NCBI RefSeq assembly: GCF_030409215.1
Contig: NZ_JAUFPL010000025.1
Location: forward strand, 1-64,000
From: Halomonas ramblicola
Lineage (GTDB): Bacteria > Pseudomonadota > Gammaproteobacteria > Pseudomonadales > Halomonadaceae
Reading direction: 5' to 3'
DNA length: 64,000 nucleotides
In this document: positions 25,145 through 33,856 of the stretch, one piece after another
Position numbering within the stretch: the first letter of the stretch is position 1
How the letters are laid out: the number at the start of each line of letters is the position of its first letter
Translations under genes and position numbers: made by a program
Notes under the pieces: generated by a model
The model's input: the letters and a program-made list of their open reading frames with translations, nothing else
Databases searched by the model: none
Told to the model about the DNA's origin: nothing

Positions 25145-25915
25145 TCAGTGCTTGGGCGCCAGGAACTGCCGGAGCCGCTCGGAGCGCGGGTTGTCGAGCA
25201 CCTCGCCGGGGGCGCCGGCCTCCTCGACGACCCCCTGGTGCAGGTAGATCACCTGGCTGGAGACGTCGCGGGCGAAGGCCATCTCGTGGGTCACCACGAT
25301 CATGGTGCGGCCCTCGTCGGCCAGGTCGCGCATCACGCGCAGCACGTCGCCCACCAGCTCCGGGTCCAGCGCCGAGGTGGGCTCGTCGAAGAGCATCACC
25401 TCGGGATCCATGGCCAGCGCCCGGGCGATGGCGCCGCGCTGCTGCTGGCCGCCGGACATCTGGGCCGGGTAGTAGTCGGCGTGCTTGGCGAGCCCCACCC
25501 GGGCGAGCAGCTCGCGGGCGTGCTCGACGGCCTCCTTCTTCGGCTTGCCGAGCACGTGTACCGGCGCCTCGATGACGTTCTCCAGCAGCGTCATGTGGGC
25601 CCAGAGGTTGAAGCTCTGGAAGACCATGGAGAGCCGGGCGCGCATGCGCACCACCTGCTTCCAGTCCGCCGGCTCGCGGCCGTGCTTCGCCTGCTTGAAG
25701 CGGACCGACTCGCCGTGGACGAGCAACTCGCCCTCGTCGGGTTGCTCGAGCAGGTTCATGCAGCGCAGGAAGGTGCTCTTGCCGGAGCCGGAGGCTCCGA
25801 TCAGGGTGATCACGTCACCCTTGTGGGCCGACAGCGACAGACCCTTGAGGACTTCGGTGTCGCCGAAGCGCTTCTTGATGTTGTGCACTTCCAGCGGAAT
25901 CGGGGTTGCGGCCAT
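25145..25915 (-). CDS. Amino acid ABC transporter ATP-binding protein (HisP-like)
   Basis: This 256-residue ATPase has Walker [10 protein letters not shown] (about 39-47), the HisP-type insert [34 protein letters not shown], the signature SGGQQQR and Walker [14 protein letters not shown] with [11 protein letters not shown] as the H-loop. It energises the basic amino acid importer encoded downstream. It is the first gene of the transporter block; astE lies 171 bases upstream on the same strand. Confidence 0.92.
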   Translation of the reverse strand: MAATPIPLEVHNIKKRFGDTEVLKGLSLSAHKGDVITLIGASGSGKSTFLRCMNLLEQPDEGELLVHGESVRFKQAKHGREPADWKQVVRMRARLSMVFQSFNLWAHMTLLENVIEAPVHVLGKPKKEAVEHARELLARVGLAKHADYYPAQMSGGQQQRGAIARALAMDPEVMLFDEPTSALDPELVGDVLRVMRDLADEGRTMIVVTHEMAFARDVSSQVIYLHQGVVEEAGAPGEVLDNPRSERLRQFLAPKH

Positions 25916-26049
25916 GGAATGGGCTCCGGGTCAGGCGTGTCGCGGGACGGGGTGGCCCGACTCTTCGCGCGGGCGGCGACACGGGACGGATGCGGATCGG
26001 CAAAAGCGCACGATTTTACCTCCTGTTTGGGGTTGTTATAAGGATTTTT

Positions 26050-26071
26050 CCGCTGCCGGAGCGGCTTTTTT
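26050..26071 (+). terminator. Hairpin with T-run in the astE/ABC gap
   Basis: CCGCT (26050-26054), GCCGG loop and AGCGG (26060-26064) are followed by CTTTTTT on the plus strand. Both flanking genes are on the minus strand, so this would stop antisense reading, or the AT patch beside it (TTATAAC on the minus strand near 26038) may be promoter sequence for the ABC genes. Confidence 0.3.
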
Positions 26072-26086
26072 CCGCGAGTCTTGCTG

Positions 26087-27094
26087 TCAGGTGGGGGCCG
26101 GTGGCGGGGCGTCGGGCCTCACCAGCAGCGCCGCCCGGGCGCCGATCTCCACCGCGGCGTTGGGAAAGACCACCGCCAGGGGCTCGTCCCCCACCCGGAT
26201 CTCGCCGCCCCGGCCGTCCTCGGCCAGCAGGGCACCGGGGGCGAACTCGGTGAAGTTCGGCGTGTCGTCCGGGAAACCCAGACGGAAGTCGGCGGACTCG
26301 CGCATCACTTCCCGCTCCACCCGGAAGAAGGCCATGCGGCTGGGCTCGGCACCGGGCGGTTCGCGGCCCTCCAGCAGGCTGAGCAGCAGCCGGCCCATGG
26401 GAGCCAGCGGTGCCGGGTCATTGTGCCCGAAGGGCAGGGCGCGGCCCAGTTCCAGCGTCAACGCCTGGGCGCCGTGGTAGTGCCGGCTGTAGTGGGAGAA
26501 GGTCCAGCTGTGGCGGTGCTGGTGCAGCACCGCCTGTATCCCGGCGGCGGCCAGCCAGCGCCACTGCTCGGGGGCGACGGCGCCGGCCTCGCTGAAGGGG
26601 CCGACCACGAAGCGCGGATAGCGGCTGTCGCGGATCGCCGTATGCAGGTCGTAGTGCAGGGCGGGGCGTTCCGGGTAGCGGGCCAGGAAGGCGTCTACCG
26701 CGGCCATCAGCGCCCGGGCGCGGTCCGGCTCCATGCCGGCCTCGGCCAGGTCGCGACGGAACAGCCGGTTGAGGTTGGTGCCCAGGTAGCGCACGCCCCG
26801 GCGGATTGCCTCCGGGTTGCCGAGGATCACCAGGGCCGGGGCGCCCAGTCGCGACACCCCGGCCTCGAGCCGCGCCAGGCAGTCGCCGAGCAGCTCGATG
26901 GGGGCGGTCTCGTTGCCGTGGATGCCCGCGGAGATCATGCAGGCCCGGGCCCCCGGCAGCGGGCGGTCGGGCATCAGTTCCAGCACGCCGGGGGCGTGCA
27001 GGTGGTAGCGGCCGCCGGGCAGTTGCCCCTGGCTCGGGGCGGCCGCCGCCTCGGCCGGCTCGCCGAGGCTCAGGTCCAGCCATTCGTTCAGCAT
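26087..27094 (-). CDS. astE: Succinylglutamate desuccinylase
   Basis: This protein of 335 residues belongs to the AstE/AspA zinc hydrolase family. The zinc ligands are in GIHGNETAP (His59, Glu62) and in the HYDLHTAIRD segment; TLELGRALPFG carries the catalytic Glu region. It performs the last step of the arginine succinyltransferase pathway, giving glutamate and succinate. I place the start at the ATG at 27094; upstream in-frame ATGs at 27130 and 27154 are possible, since no start has a strong ribosome site. It is separated from other ast genes, which are not in the window, but precedes a basic amino acid ABC transporter. Confidence 0.87.
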   Translation of the reverse strand: MLNEWLDLSLGEPAEAAAAPSQGQLPGGRYHLHAPGVLELMPDRPLPGARACMISAGIHGNETAPIELLGDCLARLEAGVSRLGAPALVILGNPEAIRRGVRYLGTNLNRLFRRDLAEAGMEPDRARALMAAVDAFLARYPERPALHYDLHTAIRDSRYPRFVVGPFSEAGAVAPEQWRWLAAAGIQAVLHQHRHSWTFSHYSRHYHGAQALTLELGRALPFGHNDPAPLAPMGRLLLSLLEGREPPGAEPSRMAFFRVEREVMRESADFRLGFPDDTPNFTEFAPGALLAEDGRGGEIRVGDEPLAVVFPNAAVEIGARAALLVRPDAPPPAPT

Positions 27095-27233
27095 CGTCGC
27101 GTCCTGTGCCGATTCGGGTCGACCTACCATCGCCGGCCGCCTGCCGCCGGGCAAGGGACGAGGTCGACGGCGTGAAAGCCCGGGTGCGATCCTGAAAGTG
27201 GCCGGCTGACGCCCTTCACGTCCCGACGCGACG

Positions 27234-27269
27234 ACGCGGCCCGTCCCGACATGCCGGGGCGGGCCGCGT
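27234..27269 (-). terminator. Terminator hairpin downstream of the tartrate dehydrogenase gene
   Basis: A 15-bp stem with one G-T pair (27234-27248 with 27255-27269, core GCGGCCCG/CGGGCCGC) and a 6-base loop lies just after the stop of the minus-strand dehydrogenase gene. Confidence 0.6.
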
Positions 27270-27294
27270 GGCGTCCGGGCGAGCCGGGTGGCGG

Positions 27295-28371
27295 TCAGCC
27301 CCGGGCGATGCGCTCGGCGATGGCCCGGCCCAGCGACTCGGTGGTGCCGGTGCCGCGGATATCCGGGGTCAGCACCGCCGGGTCGCCTTCCGCCAGTATC
27401 GCCTCGAAGGCGGACACGATGGCGTCCGCGGCCTCCCGGTGACCCAGGTGCTCGAGCATCATGGCACCGGACCAGACCTGGCCGATGGGGTTGGCGATGC
27501 CCTGGCCGGCGATGTCCGGGGCGCTACCGTGCACCGGCTCGAAGAGGCTGGGGAAGCTGCCCTCGGGGTTGATGTTGGCCGAGGGGGCCACGCCAATGGT
27601 GCCGGTGCAGGCCGGGCCCAGGTCCGAGAGGATGTCGCCGAACAGGTTGCTGGCCACCACCACGTCGAACCAGTCCGGGTGCATCACGAAGTTGGCGGTG
27701 AGGATGTCGATATGGAACTGGTCCACGTCGACGTCCGGGTAGTGCTCGCCCATGGCGGCCACCCGCTCGTCCCACCAGGGCATGGTGATGGCGATGCCGT
27801 TGGACTTGGTGGCCGAGGTGAGCTTCTTGCGGGGACGCGACTGGGCCAGGTCGTAGGCGAACTTCAGCACCCGGTCGACGCCGTGGCGGGTCATCACCGT
27901 CTCCTGGATCACCACCTCGCGGTCGGTGCCCTCGAACATCTTGCCGCCGACGCTGGAGTATTCGCCCTCGGTGTTCTCGCGCACCACGTAGAAGTCGATG
28001 TCGCCGGGCTGGCGGTCGGCCAGGGGGCTCTTGATGCCCGGCAGCAGCTTGCAGGGGCGCAGGTTGATGTACTGGTCGAAGCGGCGGCGGAACTGCAGCA
28101 GTGACCCCCACAGCGAGACGTGGTCGGGCACCGTGTCGGGCCAGCCCACGGCGCCGTAGTAGATGGCGTCGAAGTCCTTGAGGGTCTCGAACCAGTCGTC
28201 GGGGAGCATCTGGCCATGCTCGGCGTAGTAGTCGCAGCTGGCGAAGTCGAAGTGCTCGAGTTCGAGTGCGATGCCATAGCGGTCGGCGGCGGCCTGCAGG
28301 GCGCGCAGGCCTTCCGGCATCACCTCTTTGCCGATGCCGTCGCCGGGGATGATGGCGATACGATGGGTCAT
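27295..28371 (-). CDS. Tartrate / D-malate dehydrogenase (TtuC/DmlA family)
   Basis: This 358-residue NAD- and Mn-dependent decarboxylating dehydrogenase has the IPMDH fold: IIPGDGIGKEV at the N-terminus, LQFRRRFDQYINLRPCKLL, the substrate segment VVRENTEGEYSSVGG, the metal-binding DILTANFV..NLFGDILSDLG and EPVHGSAPDIAGQGIANPIG. The YINLRP/FEGT pattern fits TtuC/DmlA better than LeuB. It converts tartrate or D-malate to 2-oxo products. It is divergent from a DmlR-like LysR gene, which supports a D-malate/tartrate role. Confidence 0.87.
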   Translation of the reverse strand: MTHRIAIIPGDGIGKEVMPEGLRALQAAADRYGIALELEHFDFASCDYYAEHGQMLPDDWFETLKDFDAIYYGAVGWPDTVPDHVSLWGSLLQFRRRFDQYINLRPCKLLPGIKSPLADRQPGDIDFYVVRENTEGEYSSVGGKMFEGTDREVVIQETVMTRHGVDRVLKFAYDLAQSRPRKKLTSATKSNGIAITMPWWDERVAAMGEHYPDVDVDQFHIDILTANFVMHPDWFDVVVASNLFGDILSDLGPACTGTIGVAPSANINPEGSFPSLFEPVHGSAPDIAGQGIANPIGQVWSGAMMLEHLGHREAADAIVSAFEAILAEGDPAVLTPDIRGTGTTESLGRAIAERIARG

Positions 28372-28414
28372 GGCGTGTCTCCTTCTCGTCTCGGGTCGAT
28401 GCCTGGCAGTCTAG

Positions 28415-28447
28415 CCCTGTCAGGGGCGGGGATAATCAGGCTATGAT
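28415..28447. promoter_or_regulatory. Candidate LysR operator/promoter between ttuC-like and lysR
   Basis: CCCTG-T-CAGGG (28415-28425) is a perfect 5-1-5 palindrome in the divergent gap, and TATGAT at 28442-28447 could be a -10 for the LysR gene. A matching -35 is not obvious. Confidence 0.35.
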
Positions 28448-28480
28448 GCAATCTACTATTGAGCTCAAGTGGAGAATGGC

Positions 28481-29428
28481 GTGACGCCCCTGGACGACCT
28501 GGCCTTCTTCCGTCGCCTGGCCGCGGCGGGCAGCCTCACCGCCACCGCCCGCGAGCTGGGCCTCTCGCTGTCGGCGGTCAGCAAGCGGCTCAAGCGGCTC
28601 GAGGCGCGGCTGGGCGTGGAGCTGGCCAGCCGCACCACCCGCCGCCTCACCCTGACCGCCGAGGGCGAACGCTACCTGGCCCGGGGAGGCATCATCCTGG
28701 AGGAGCTGGCCGAGCTGGAGGAGAGCCTCGGCGCGGATCGTGCCGACCTCTCGGGGCCGCTGCGGGTCAACGCCACCTTCGGCTTCGGGCGGCGCCACGT
28801 GGCGCCCCTGCTTTCCGCCTTCTGCCGGCGCCATCCCGGCATCGAGGCGGTCCTGGAGCTCTCCAACTTCCCGCTGAGCCTCGGCGACCAGGCCTTCGAC
28901 CTGGGCATCCGGGTCGGCGAGCCGCCGGACTCCCGGCTGGTGGCGCGGCGAATCCTGGCCAACCGGCGCATCCCCTGTGCCGCCCCCTCGCTGGTCGAGG
29001 CGCTGCCGCCGCTGCACGAGCCCGCCGACCTGGCCGGCCAGCCCTGCCTGCTGCTGCGCGAGAACGACAGCGACTTCGCGGTATGGCGCTTCCGGCGGCG
29101 CGGGCCCGGCGGGGGCGAACAGGCGGTGAAGGTGGGCGGTGCCCTGGCCAGCAACGACGGCGAGGTGGTGCTGCGCCTGGCGCTGGATGGCCATGGCATC
29201 GTGCTGCGGTCCTGGTGGGACGTCCACGAGCACCTGGCCCGCGGCGAGCTGGTGGCGCTGCTGCCGGAATGGCAGGGGATCGCGGCCGACTTCCATGCGG
29301 TCTACCTGCAACGGCGCCATGTACCGGCGCGTATCCGCGCCTTCGTCGACTACCTTGAACAGGAGATGGCGGGGCGCGTGCCGCCCCTGGAGCGCCACGT
29401 CGTCCCACGGAAGGAGGCCTTGTCGTGA
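28481..29428 (+). CDS. LysR-family regulator, DmlR-like
   Basis: This protein of 315 residues has an N-terminal LysR helix-turn-helix (FFRRLAAAGSLTATARELGLSLSAVSKRLKRLEARLGVEL) and a C-terminal substrate-binding domain. I prefer the GTG at 28481 because GGAG lies six bases upstream; a GTG at 28469 is also in frame. It is divergent from the tartrate/D-malate dehydrogenase it probably controls. Its stop overlaps the next gene's GTG start (GTGA), which is odd because that gene is an unrelated glycosyltransferase. Confidence 0.85.
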   Translation: MTPLDDLAFFRRLAAAGSLTATARELGLSLSAVSKRLKRLEARLGVELASRTTRRLTLTAEGERYLARGGIILEELAELEESLGADRADLSGPLRVNATFGFGRRHVAPLLSAFCRRHPGIEAVLELSNFPLSLGDQAFDLGIRVGEPPDSRLVARRILANRRIPCAAPSLVEALPPLHEPADLAGQPCLLLRENDSDFAVWRFRRRGPGGGEQAVKVGGALASNDGEVVLRLALDGHGIVLRSWWDVHEHLARGELVALLPEWQGIAADFHAVYLQRRHVPARIRAFVDYLEQEMAGRVPPLERHVVPRKEALS

Positions 29429-30753
29429 ACGTGTTGATGTTCACCAATACCTACCTGCCCATCGTCGGCGGGGTCAGCGAGTCGGTGCAGCGGCTCAAGC
29501 GCTGCCTGCAGGCGGCCGGCCACCGGGTGCTGGTGGTGGCCCCGCGGCTCGAGGGCCAGCCACGCGAGGAGCGCGACGTGGTCCGGGTGGCGGCGGTCCA
29601 GCACTTCAACGGCAGCGACTTCTCGCTGCCGGTGCCGATCCCCGGCCAGCTCCACGACGAGGTCGAGGCCTTCGAGCCGGACATCGTCCACTCCCATCAC
29701 CCCTTCCTGCTGGGCGACACCGCGGCGCGCACGGCGGAGACCTACGGCCTGCCGCTGATCTTCACCCACCATACCCTCTACGAGCACTACACCCACTACG
29801 TGCCCGGCGACTCGCCGCGCATGCAGCGCTTCGCGGTGGCGCTGGCGACCCAGTACACCCGGCTGTGCGACGAGGTCATCGCCCCCAGCGAGAGCATCCG
29901 CGACCTGCTCTACGAGCGCGAGGCCAACCCGCGGATCAGCGTGGTACCGAGCGGGGTCGACACGGCACGCTTCGCTACCGGCGACGGGGACGGCTGGCGC
30001 CGGCGCCTGGGGATTCCCGGCGACGCCTACGTGATCGGCCACCTGGGGCGGCTGGCCCGGGAGAAGAACCTCGACTTCCTGGCTCGCGGGGTCGCCGAGG
30101 CGCTGGTGAATGCCTCCGGGGCACACTTCCTGGTGGTCGGCGACGGGGATGCCCGGGCCGCCATGCAGGCGACCTTCGCCGAGGCCGGGGTGGAGCAGCG
30201 CGTGTACTTCGCCGGACGCCTGCAGGGACGGGCGCTGATCGACGCCTATCACGCCATGGACGTCTTCGCCTTCGCCTCCCACAGCGAGACCCAGGGCATG
30301 GTGATCGCCGAGGCCATGGCCGCCGGCCTGCCGGTGGTGGCGGTGCAGGCTCCCGGGATACAGGAGGTGGTATGCGATGGTCGCAACGGCCGGCTGCTCG
30401 TCGATGACGATGCCGCGGCCATGGCCGCGGCCCTCGTCGAACTGGCCGACGAGGGCCGGCGGCGGCCGTTGGCCGAGCGGGCCCGGCAGACGGCTCACCG
30501 CTATGACGAGGCGCGCTGCGCCAGGCGCTGTCTGGCGGTCTACCGACGGGCCATCGCCCGGGGCGGTCCCTTCACCCACGCCGACGAGGGGGGCTGGGAG
30601 CTGGTGCGCAGCCGGCTGGGAGCCGAGTGGCAGATGCTGCGTCACCGCGGACGCCTGCTGCGCCACCTGGTGCAGGAGGAGTGGGAGCACGAGCGCCCCG
30701 ACTGGTGGCCCCGCCAGCGCGAGGATGACGAGGCCGACCTCTCCGGCCGCTGA
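29425..30753 (+). CDS. Glycosyltransferase family 4 protein
   Basis: The 442-residue GT-B glycosyltransferase starts NVLMFTNTYLPIVGGVSESVQRLKRCL (glycine-rich acceptor loop) and has HSHHPFLLG, VVPSGVDTARF, GHLGRLAREKNLDFL (donor site) and the E-x7-E motif in SHSETQGMVIAEAMAAGLPVVAV. It resembles enzymes that glucosylate diacylglycerol or other lipids; the acceptor is not defined. The C-terminal ~60 residues are charged and rich in Trp and Arg, suggesting peripheral membrane contact. The GTG start overlaps the LysR stop. Confidence 0.82.
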   Translation: MNVLMFTNTYLPIVGGVSESVQRLKRCLQAAGHRVLVVAPRLEGQPREERDVVRVAAVQHFNGSDFSLPVPIPGQLHDEVEAFEPDIVHSHHPFLLGDTAARTAETYGLPLIFTHHTLYEHYTHYVPGDSPRMQRFAVALATQYTRLCDEVIAPSESIRDLLYEREANPRISVVPSGVDTARFATGDGDGWRRRLGIPGDAYVIGHLGRLAREKNLDFLARGVAEALVNASGAHFLVVGDGDARAAMQATFAEAGVEQRVYFAGRLQGRALIDAYHAMDVFAFASHSETQGMVIAEAMAAGLPVVAVQAPGIQEVVCDGRNGRLLVDDDAAAMAAALVELADEGRRRPLAERARQTAHRYDEARCARRCLAVYRRAIARGGPFTHADEGGWELVRSRLGAEWQMLRHRGRLLRHLVQEEWEHERPDWWPRQREDDEADLSGR

Positions 30754-30828
30754 GAGCCTGTCGGACTCGGCGCTGATCTACTGCGCAAGCCGAATCTCTC
30801 GCGGCGCTCGACCCAATCCGACAGGCTC
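30754..30828. repeat. Inverted-repeat element between convergent genes
   Basis: GAGCCTGTCGGA (30754-30765) and TCCGACAGGCTC (30817-30828) are perfect 12-base inverted copies 51 bases apart, starting right after the glycosyltransferase stop. It can act as a bidirectional terminator; the sharp ends also fit a small palindromic repeat family. Confidence 0.55.
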
Positions 30829-30836
30829 CCAGGCGT

Positions 30837-31517
30837 TCAGCGCCGGCGCCGGCGACGTTCCGCCCAGCGCTTCAGCCCGGCCAGCAGGGCGATGGCCGCC
30901 AGCAGCCCAGCGATGCCCCAGGCCAGCTCGCCGCGGCTCTCGGCGGTGGCCAGCTGGCCGAGCTGGCTGCCCAGCAGGGTCACCCCGGCGAGCCCCGGGA
31001 GGATGCCCAGGGCGGAGCCGATCATGTAGTCGCGGAAGCGCAGGTGGAAGGCCCCGGCCATCAGGTTGGTGAGGGTGAAAGGCGCCAGGGGCAGCAGGTT
31101 GACCAGGGTCATGGTGCGGATGCCGCGGCCGGCCAGGTAGCGCGACAGGCCGTGCAGGTGTCGCCCGCCGTGGCGGATCAAGGCCTCCCGGCCGAGGCGG
31201 CGGCCCACCCACCAGGTTAGCATCGAGGCGGCCAGGGTGCCGGCCAGGGCGTAGGCGAAGCCCCACCAGGGGCCGAACATCAGCCCCGTCGCCGCCACCA
31301 GCAGGCTCAGCGGGAACATCACCAGCGAGGCGCCGGCGTAGACCGCCATCACCACCAGTACCGCCCAGGGCGCGTCGCGCCAGGCCAGGGATCCCTGGAC
31401 CAGACGCTGCAGCGTGGCGACGCTGAGCAACCCCTCGCCGGCCAGCCACTGCCAGCCGATGGCCAGGCCGACGAGCACGGCGAGGGCGATCAGCGGAAAC
31501 AGGAGCGTACGGGGCAT
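30837..31517 (-). CDS. TVP38/TMEM64 (DedA-like) membrane protein
   Basis: This 226-residue membrane protein has the VTT-domain pattern: VMFPLSLLVAATGLMFGPWWGFAYALAGTLAASMLTWWVGRRLGR, then NLLPLAPFTLTNLMAGAFHLRFRDYMIGSALGILPGLAGVTLLGSQL. The C-terminus ends in a basic AERRRRRR tail. Members are linked to lipid scrambling or membrane homeostasis. It is convergent with the glycosyltransferase, a possible lipid enzyme, so a shared envelope role is possible but unproven. Confidence 0.85.
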   Translation of the reverse strand: MPRTLLFPLIALAVLVGLAIGWQWLAGEGLLSVATLQRLVQGSLAWRDAPWAVLVVMAVYAGASLVMFPLSLLVAATGLMFGPWWGFAYALAGTLAASMLTWWVGRRLGREALIRHGGRHLHGLSRYLAGRGIRTMTLVNLLPLAPFTLTNLMAGAFHLRFRDYMIGSALGILPGLAGVTLLGSQLGQLATAESRGELAWGIAGLLAAIALLAGLKRWAERRRRRR

Positions 31518-31663
31518 GCGGGGACGCCTTGGCTGCGGTGAGGGCTACAGCATACGGGGCCGGCGCCGGCCGGCCAATGCGCCCGCGCTACGTCCTCAGA
31601 GCTCCAGCGCCTCGTCGGCCGGCGGGTCGCGGTCGCCGCCGGCGCGGGAGGGGGGCGGCGTGA

Positions 31664-32842
31664 TCAGTGGGCGTGGCGGGCCAGCACTCGCAGGCGCGAC
31701 TCGATCGGGTCGCGATCGAGGTAGGTGCCCTGCAGGTGGCGCCGGCCGGAGTTGGGGTCGAAGGCGCCGCGGCCGTGCAGCACGCGCCGGTTGTCGAAGG
31801 CGATCATGTCGCCCGGGCGCAGGCTCAGCTCCAGCTGGTGGCGCGGCTCGTGGAGCAGTTCCCAGAAGCGGTGGTAGGCGCGGTACCAGGCGTCGATGGC
31901 CTCCTCCGGCAGGCGCAGGGTGTCGCGAATCCAGTTGTTGAAGCGCACCTCCACCACCCGGCCCTGGGCGTCGCAGCTGAGGATCGGCGCGCGCACGGCG
32001 ATGTCATGGGTTTCGTCCTGGAAGCGGAAATCGATGGGCGTCTCGGCGAGCACGCGGAAGGCCTCGGGGTCCTCGCTGCGCAGGGTCTCGGCGACCCGGT
32101 AGCCGTCGGCGAACTGCGACTCGCCCCCCTCGGCGTCGTTCTCCAGGCAGTAGAGCAGCTGGATGTCGGGCGGATGCTGCCAGTTGGGCAGGTCGGTGTG
32201 CAGCGCCAGGCCGATGGCGGTATAGGCGGCGTTGTTGGGATTGGGCTTGGAGCGGACGTCGAAGCGGGCGCCGAAGTTGGTGGCGCGCAGCGGCCCGATG
32301 CGCGTGGCCAGCCGGCTCACCTCCTCGTCGGCCAGCGGGCCCTCCTCGAGCAGCACCAGGCCGTCGCGCAACAGCGCCTCCAGCCAGGCGCGCTCGCCGG
32401 CGTTGCCGACGACGAAGTCGGCGTGGCGCACCCGGGCGAGGGAGTAGTCGTCGCGCCAGGGCCGCGGTACGGGCAGCGGGTCGGCGGGGGCGGCGGCGGG
32501 GCGGCGCTGATGCAGCCAGCCGCCGTGGAAGTCGCTGGCGTGGCCGTCCGGCCAGGTCAGCCGCAGGTGGCCATCGCTCAGTTGGACCCCGATGGCGGGC
32601 TCGGCCGCGGCACGCGGCAGGACCAGGCGCTCGCGGGTCTGGGGATGGCGGCACTCGGGGCAGGCGCAGTGGTCGCGCAGCCACAGCCAGGGCAGGCGGG
32701 CACGGGCGCCGTCCTCCCAGGTCAGCCCGAGGCCTCGTGCCTCGGCCCGGGCGTCCTGCAGCCGCGGGGCCTCGGCGTAGGGGGCGAGTTCGTGCATCTC
32801 GACCGGCGTGGCCTGGGGTTCGAGGGTTGGGGCGGTGAGCAT
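31664..32842 (-). CDS. TauD/GBBH-like 2-oxoglutarate dioxygenase
   Basis: The 392-residue protein has two domains. The N-terminal DUF971-type domain is about 40-120, with WLRDHCACPECRHPQTRERL, a probable zinc site (three Cys and a His). The C-terminal TauD-like domain has the iron facial triad in HTDLPNWQ and RVLHGRGAF, and a final Arg in GRRHLQGTYLDRD. This architecture is that of gamma-butyrobetaine hydroxylase, which makes L-carnitine; other trimethylamine substrates are possible. An AGGAGG ribosome site fixes the ATG at 32842. It is divergent from a LysR gene. Confidence 0.85.
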   Translation of the reverse strand: MLTAPTLEPQATPVEMHELAPYAEAPRLQDARAEARGLGLTWEDGARARLPWLWLRDHCACPECRHPQTRERLVLPRAAAEPAIGVQLSDGHLRLTWPDGHASDFHGGWLHQRRPAAAPADPLPVPRPWRDDYSLARVRHADFVVGNAGERAWLEALLRDGLVLLEEGPLADEEVSRLATRIGPLRATNFGARFDVRSKPNPNNAAYTAIGLALHTDLPNWQHPPDIQLLYCLENDAEGGESQFADGYRVAETLRSEDPEAFRVLAETPIDFRFQDETHDIAVRAPILSCDAQGRVVEVRFNNWIRDTLRLPEEAIDAWYRAYHRFWELLHEPRHQLELSLRPGDMIAFDNRRVLHGRGAFDPNSGRRHLQGTYLDRDPIESRLRVLARHAH

Positions 32843-32933
32843 CCGGGCCTCCTGTGAGGGTGGGGAATCGAGAGTGCCCAGGATGGGGACTGGCCGGCCG
32901 GGTGACAAACGATTAATCTGGCGGCTATGGCCA

Positions 32934-32944
32934 AGCTGAGCTTA
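32934..32944. promoter_or_regulatory. Palindrome in the GBBH-like/LysR divergent gap
   Basis: AAGCT-G-AGCTT is a perfect 5-1-5 palindrome 15 bases upstream of the LysR start and about 90 bases from the dioxygenase start. It fits a LysR autoregulatory site; the evidence is position and symmetry only. Confidence 0.35.
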
Positions 32945-32958
32945 TAGGCGGCTTTCTC

Positions 32959-33843
32959 ATGGATTCCCTGCCTCCGCTGATCTGGCTGCAGGCCTTCGAG
33001 GCCGCGGCACGCACCCTGAGCTTCACCGCCGCCGGTCGCGAGCTGGGCGTGACCCAGGCGGCGATCAGCCAGCGCATCCGCCTGCTCGAGGATCGCCTGG
33101 GCCAGAAGCTCTTCGTCCGCCATCCGCGCAGCCTGTCGCTGACCCCGGCGGGGCGCGCCTGGCTGCCCAGCATCCACGACGCCTTCGCACGCCTCGCCGA
33201 GGGCACCCAGGAGGTGTTCGGCGCCGCGCCGTCCCGCTCGGTGACCCTGCGCACCACCCCGGTCATCCAGCAGAACTGGCTGGCGCCACGCCTGCTGGCG
33301 TTCCACCGTGCGCATCCCGAGATCGCCGTCCGGCTGGTGAGCGCCATCTGGCCGGATGACTTCGGGCCCCAGGGCGCCGACATCGAGATCCGCTACGGCG
33401 ACGGCGGTTGGGGGGAGATGGAGGCGGTGTCGCTGGGCACGGAGAGCCTGCTGCCGGCCTGCAGCCCCGAGCTGGCGGCGGAGCTCGGCGAGCCGGCGGA
33501 CCTGGCCGGCCACACCCTGCTGCATGCGGCGGGCTTCGCCTTGGGCTGGCCCACCTGGCTGGAGCGGGCCGGGGTGGCGGGGCTCGACCGCCACTGCTTG
33601 GCGCTGACCTGCGATAACCAGGTGATGAGCCTGGCCCTGGCCGGCCGCGGCGGCGGGGTGGCGCTGACCCATCGACGCCTGCTCGAGGGCCGCCGGGACC
33701 TGGTTGCGCCCTTCGCGCTGGCGGTGCCCAGCGAGGAGGCGTTCTGGCTGGCCAGGCCGCGACGGCGCAGCGCCCACCCCGAGGCGCAGCGGCTGTGGGC
33801 CTGGCTGCACCCGCAGGAGGCGGCGACAGCGCGCCCGTCCTGA
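32959..33843 (+). CDS. LysR-family regulator, GcvA-like
   Basis: This 294-residue LysR protein has the helix-turn-helix WLQAFEAAARTLSFTAAGRELGVTQAAISQRIRLLEDRLG near the N-terminus, the GcvA-group pattern, followed by a co-inducer domain (VTLRTTPVIQQNWLAPRLLAFHRAHPEIAVRLV). It is divergent from the GBBH-like dioxygenase and probably controls it. It is convergent with the MtfA-like peptidase gene, with a 13-base gap. Confidence 0.87.
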   Translation: MDSLPPLIWLQAFEAAARTLSFTAAGRELGVTQAAISQRIRLLEDRLGQKLFVRHPRSLSLTPAGRAWLPSIHDAFARLAEGTQEVFGAAPSRSVTLRTTPVIQQNWLAPRLLAFHRAHPEIAVRLVSAIWPDDFGPQGADIEIRYGDGGWGEMEAVSLGTESLLPACSPELAAELGEPADLAGHTLLHAAGFALGWPTWLERAGVAGLDRHCLALTCDNQVMSLALAGRGGGVALTHRRLLEGRRDLVAPFALAVPSEEAFWLARPRRRSAHPEAQRLWAWLHPQEAATARPS

Positions 33844-33856
33844 GCGCGCGGGGCGT

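Noticed and set aside
27295..28371. 3-Isopropylmalate dehydrogenase LeuB
   Set aside because: No leu genes are nearby, a DmlR-like LysR is divergent, and the substrate-loop pattern fits tartrate/D-malate dehydrogenase better.
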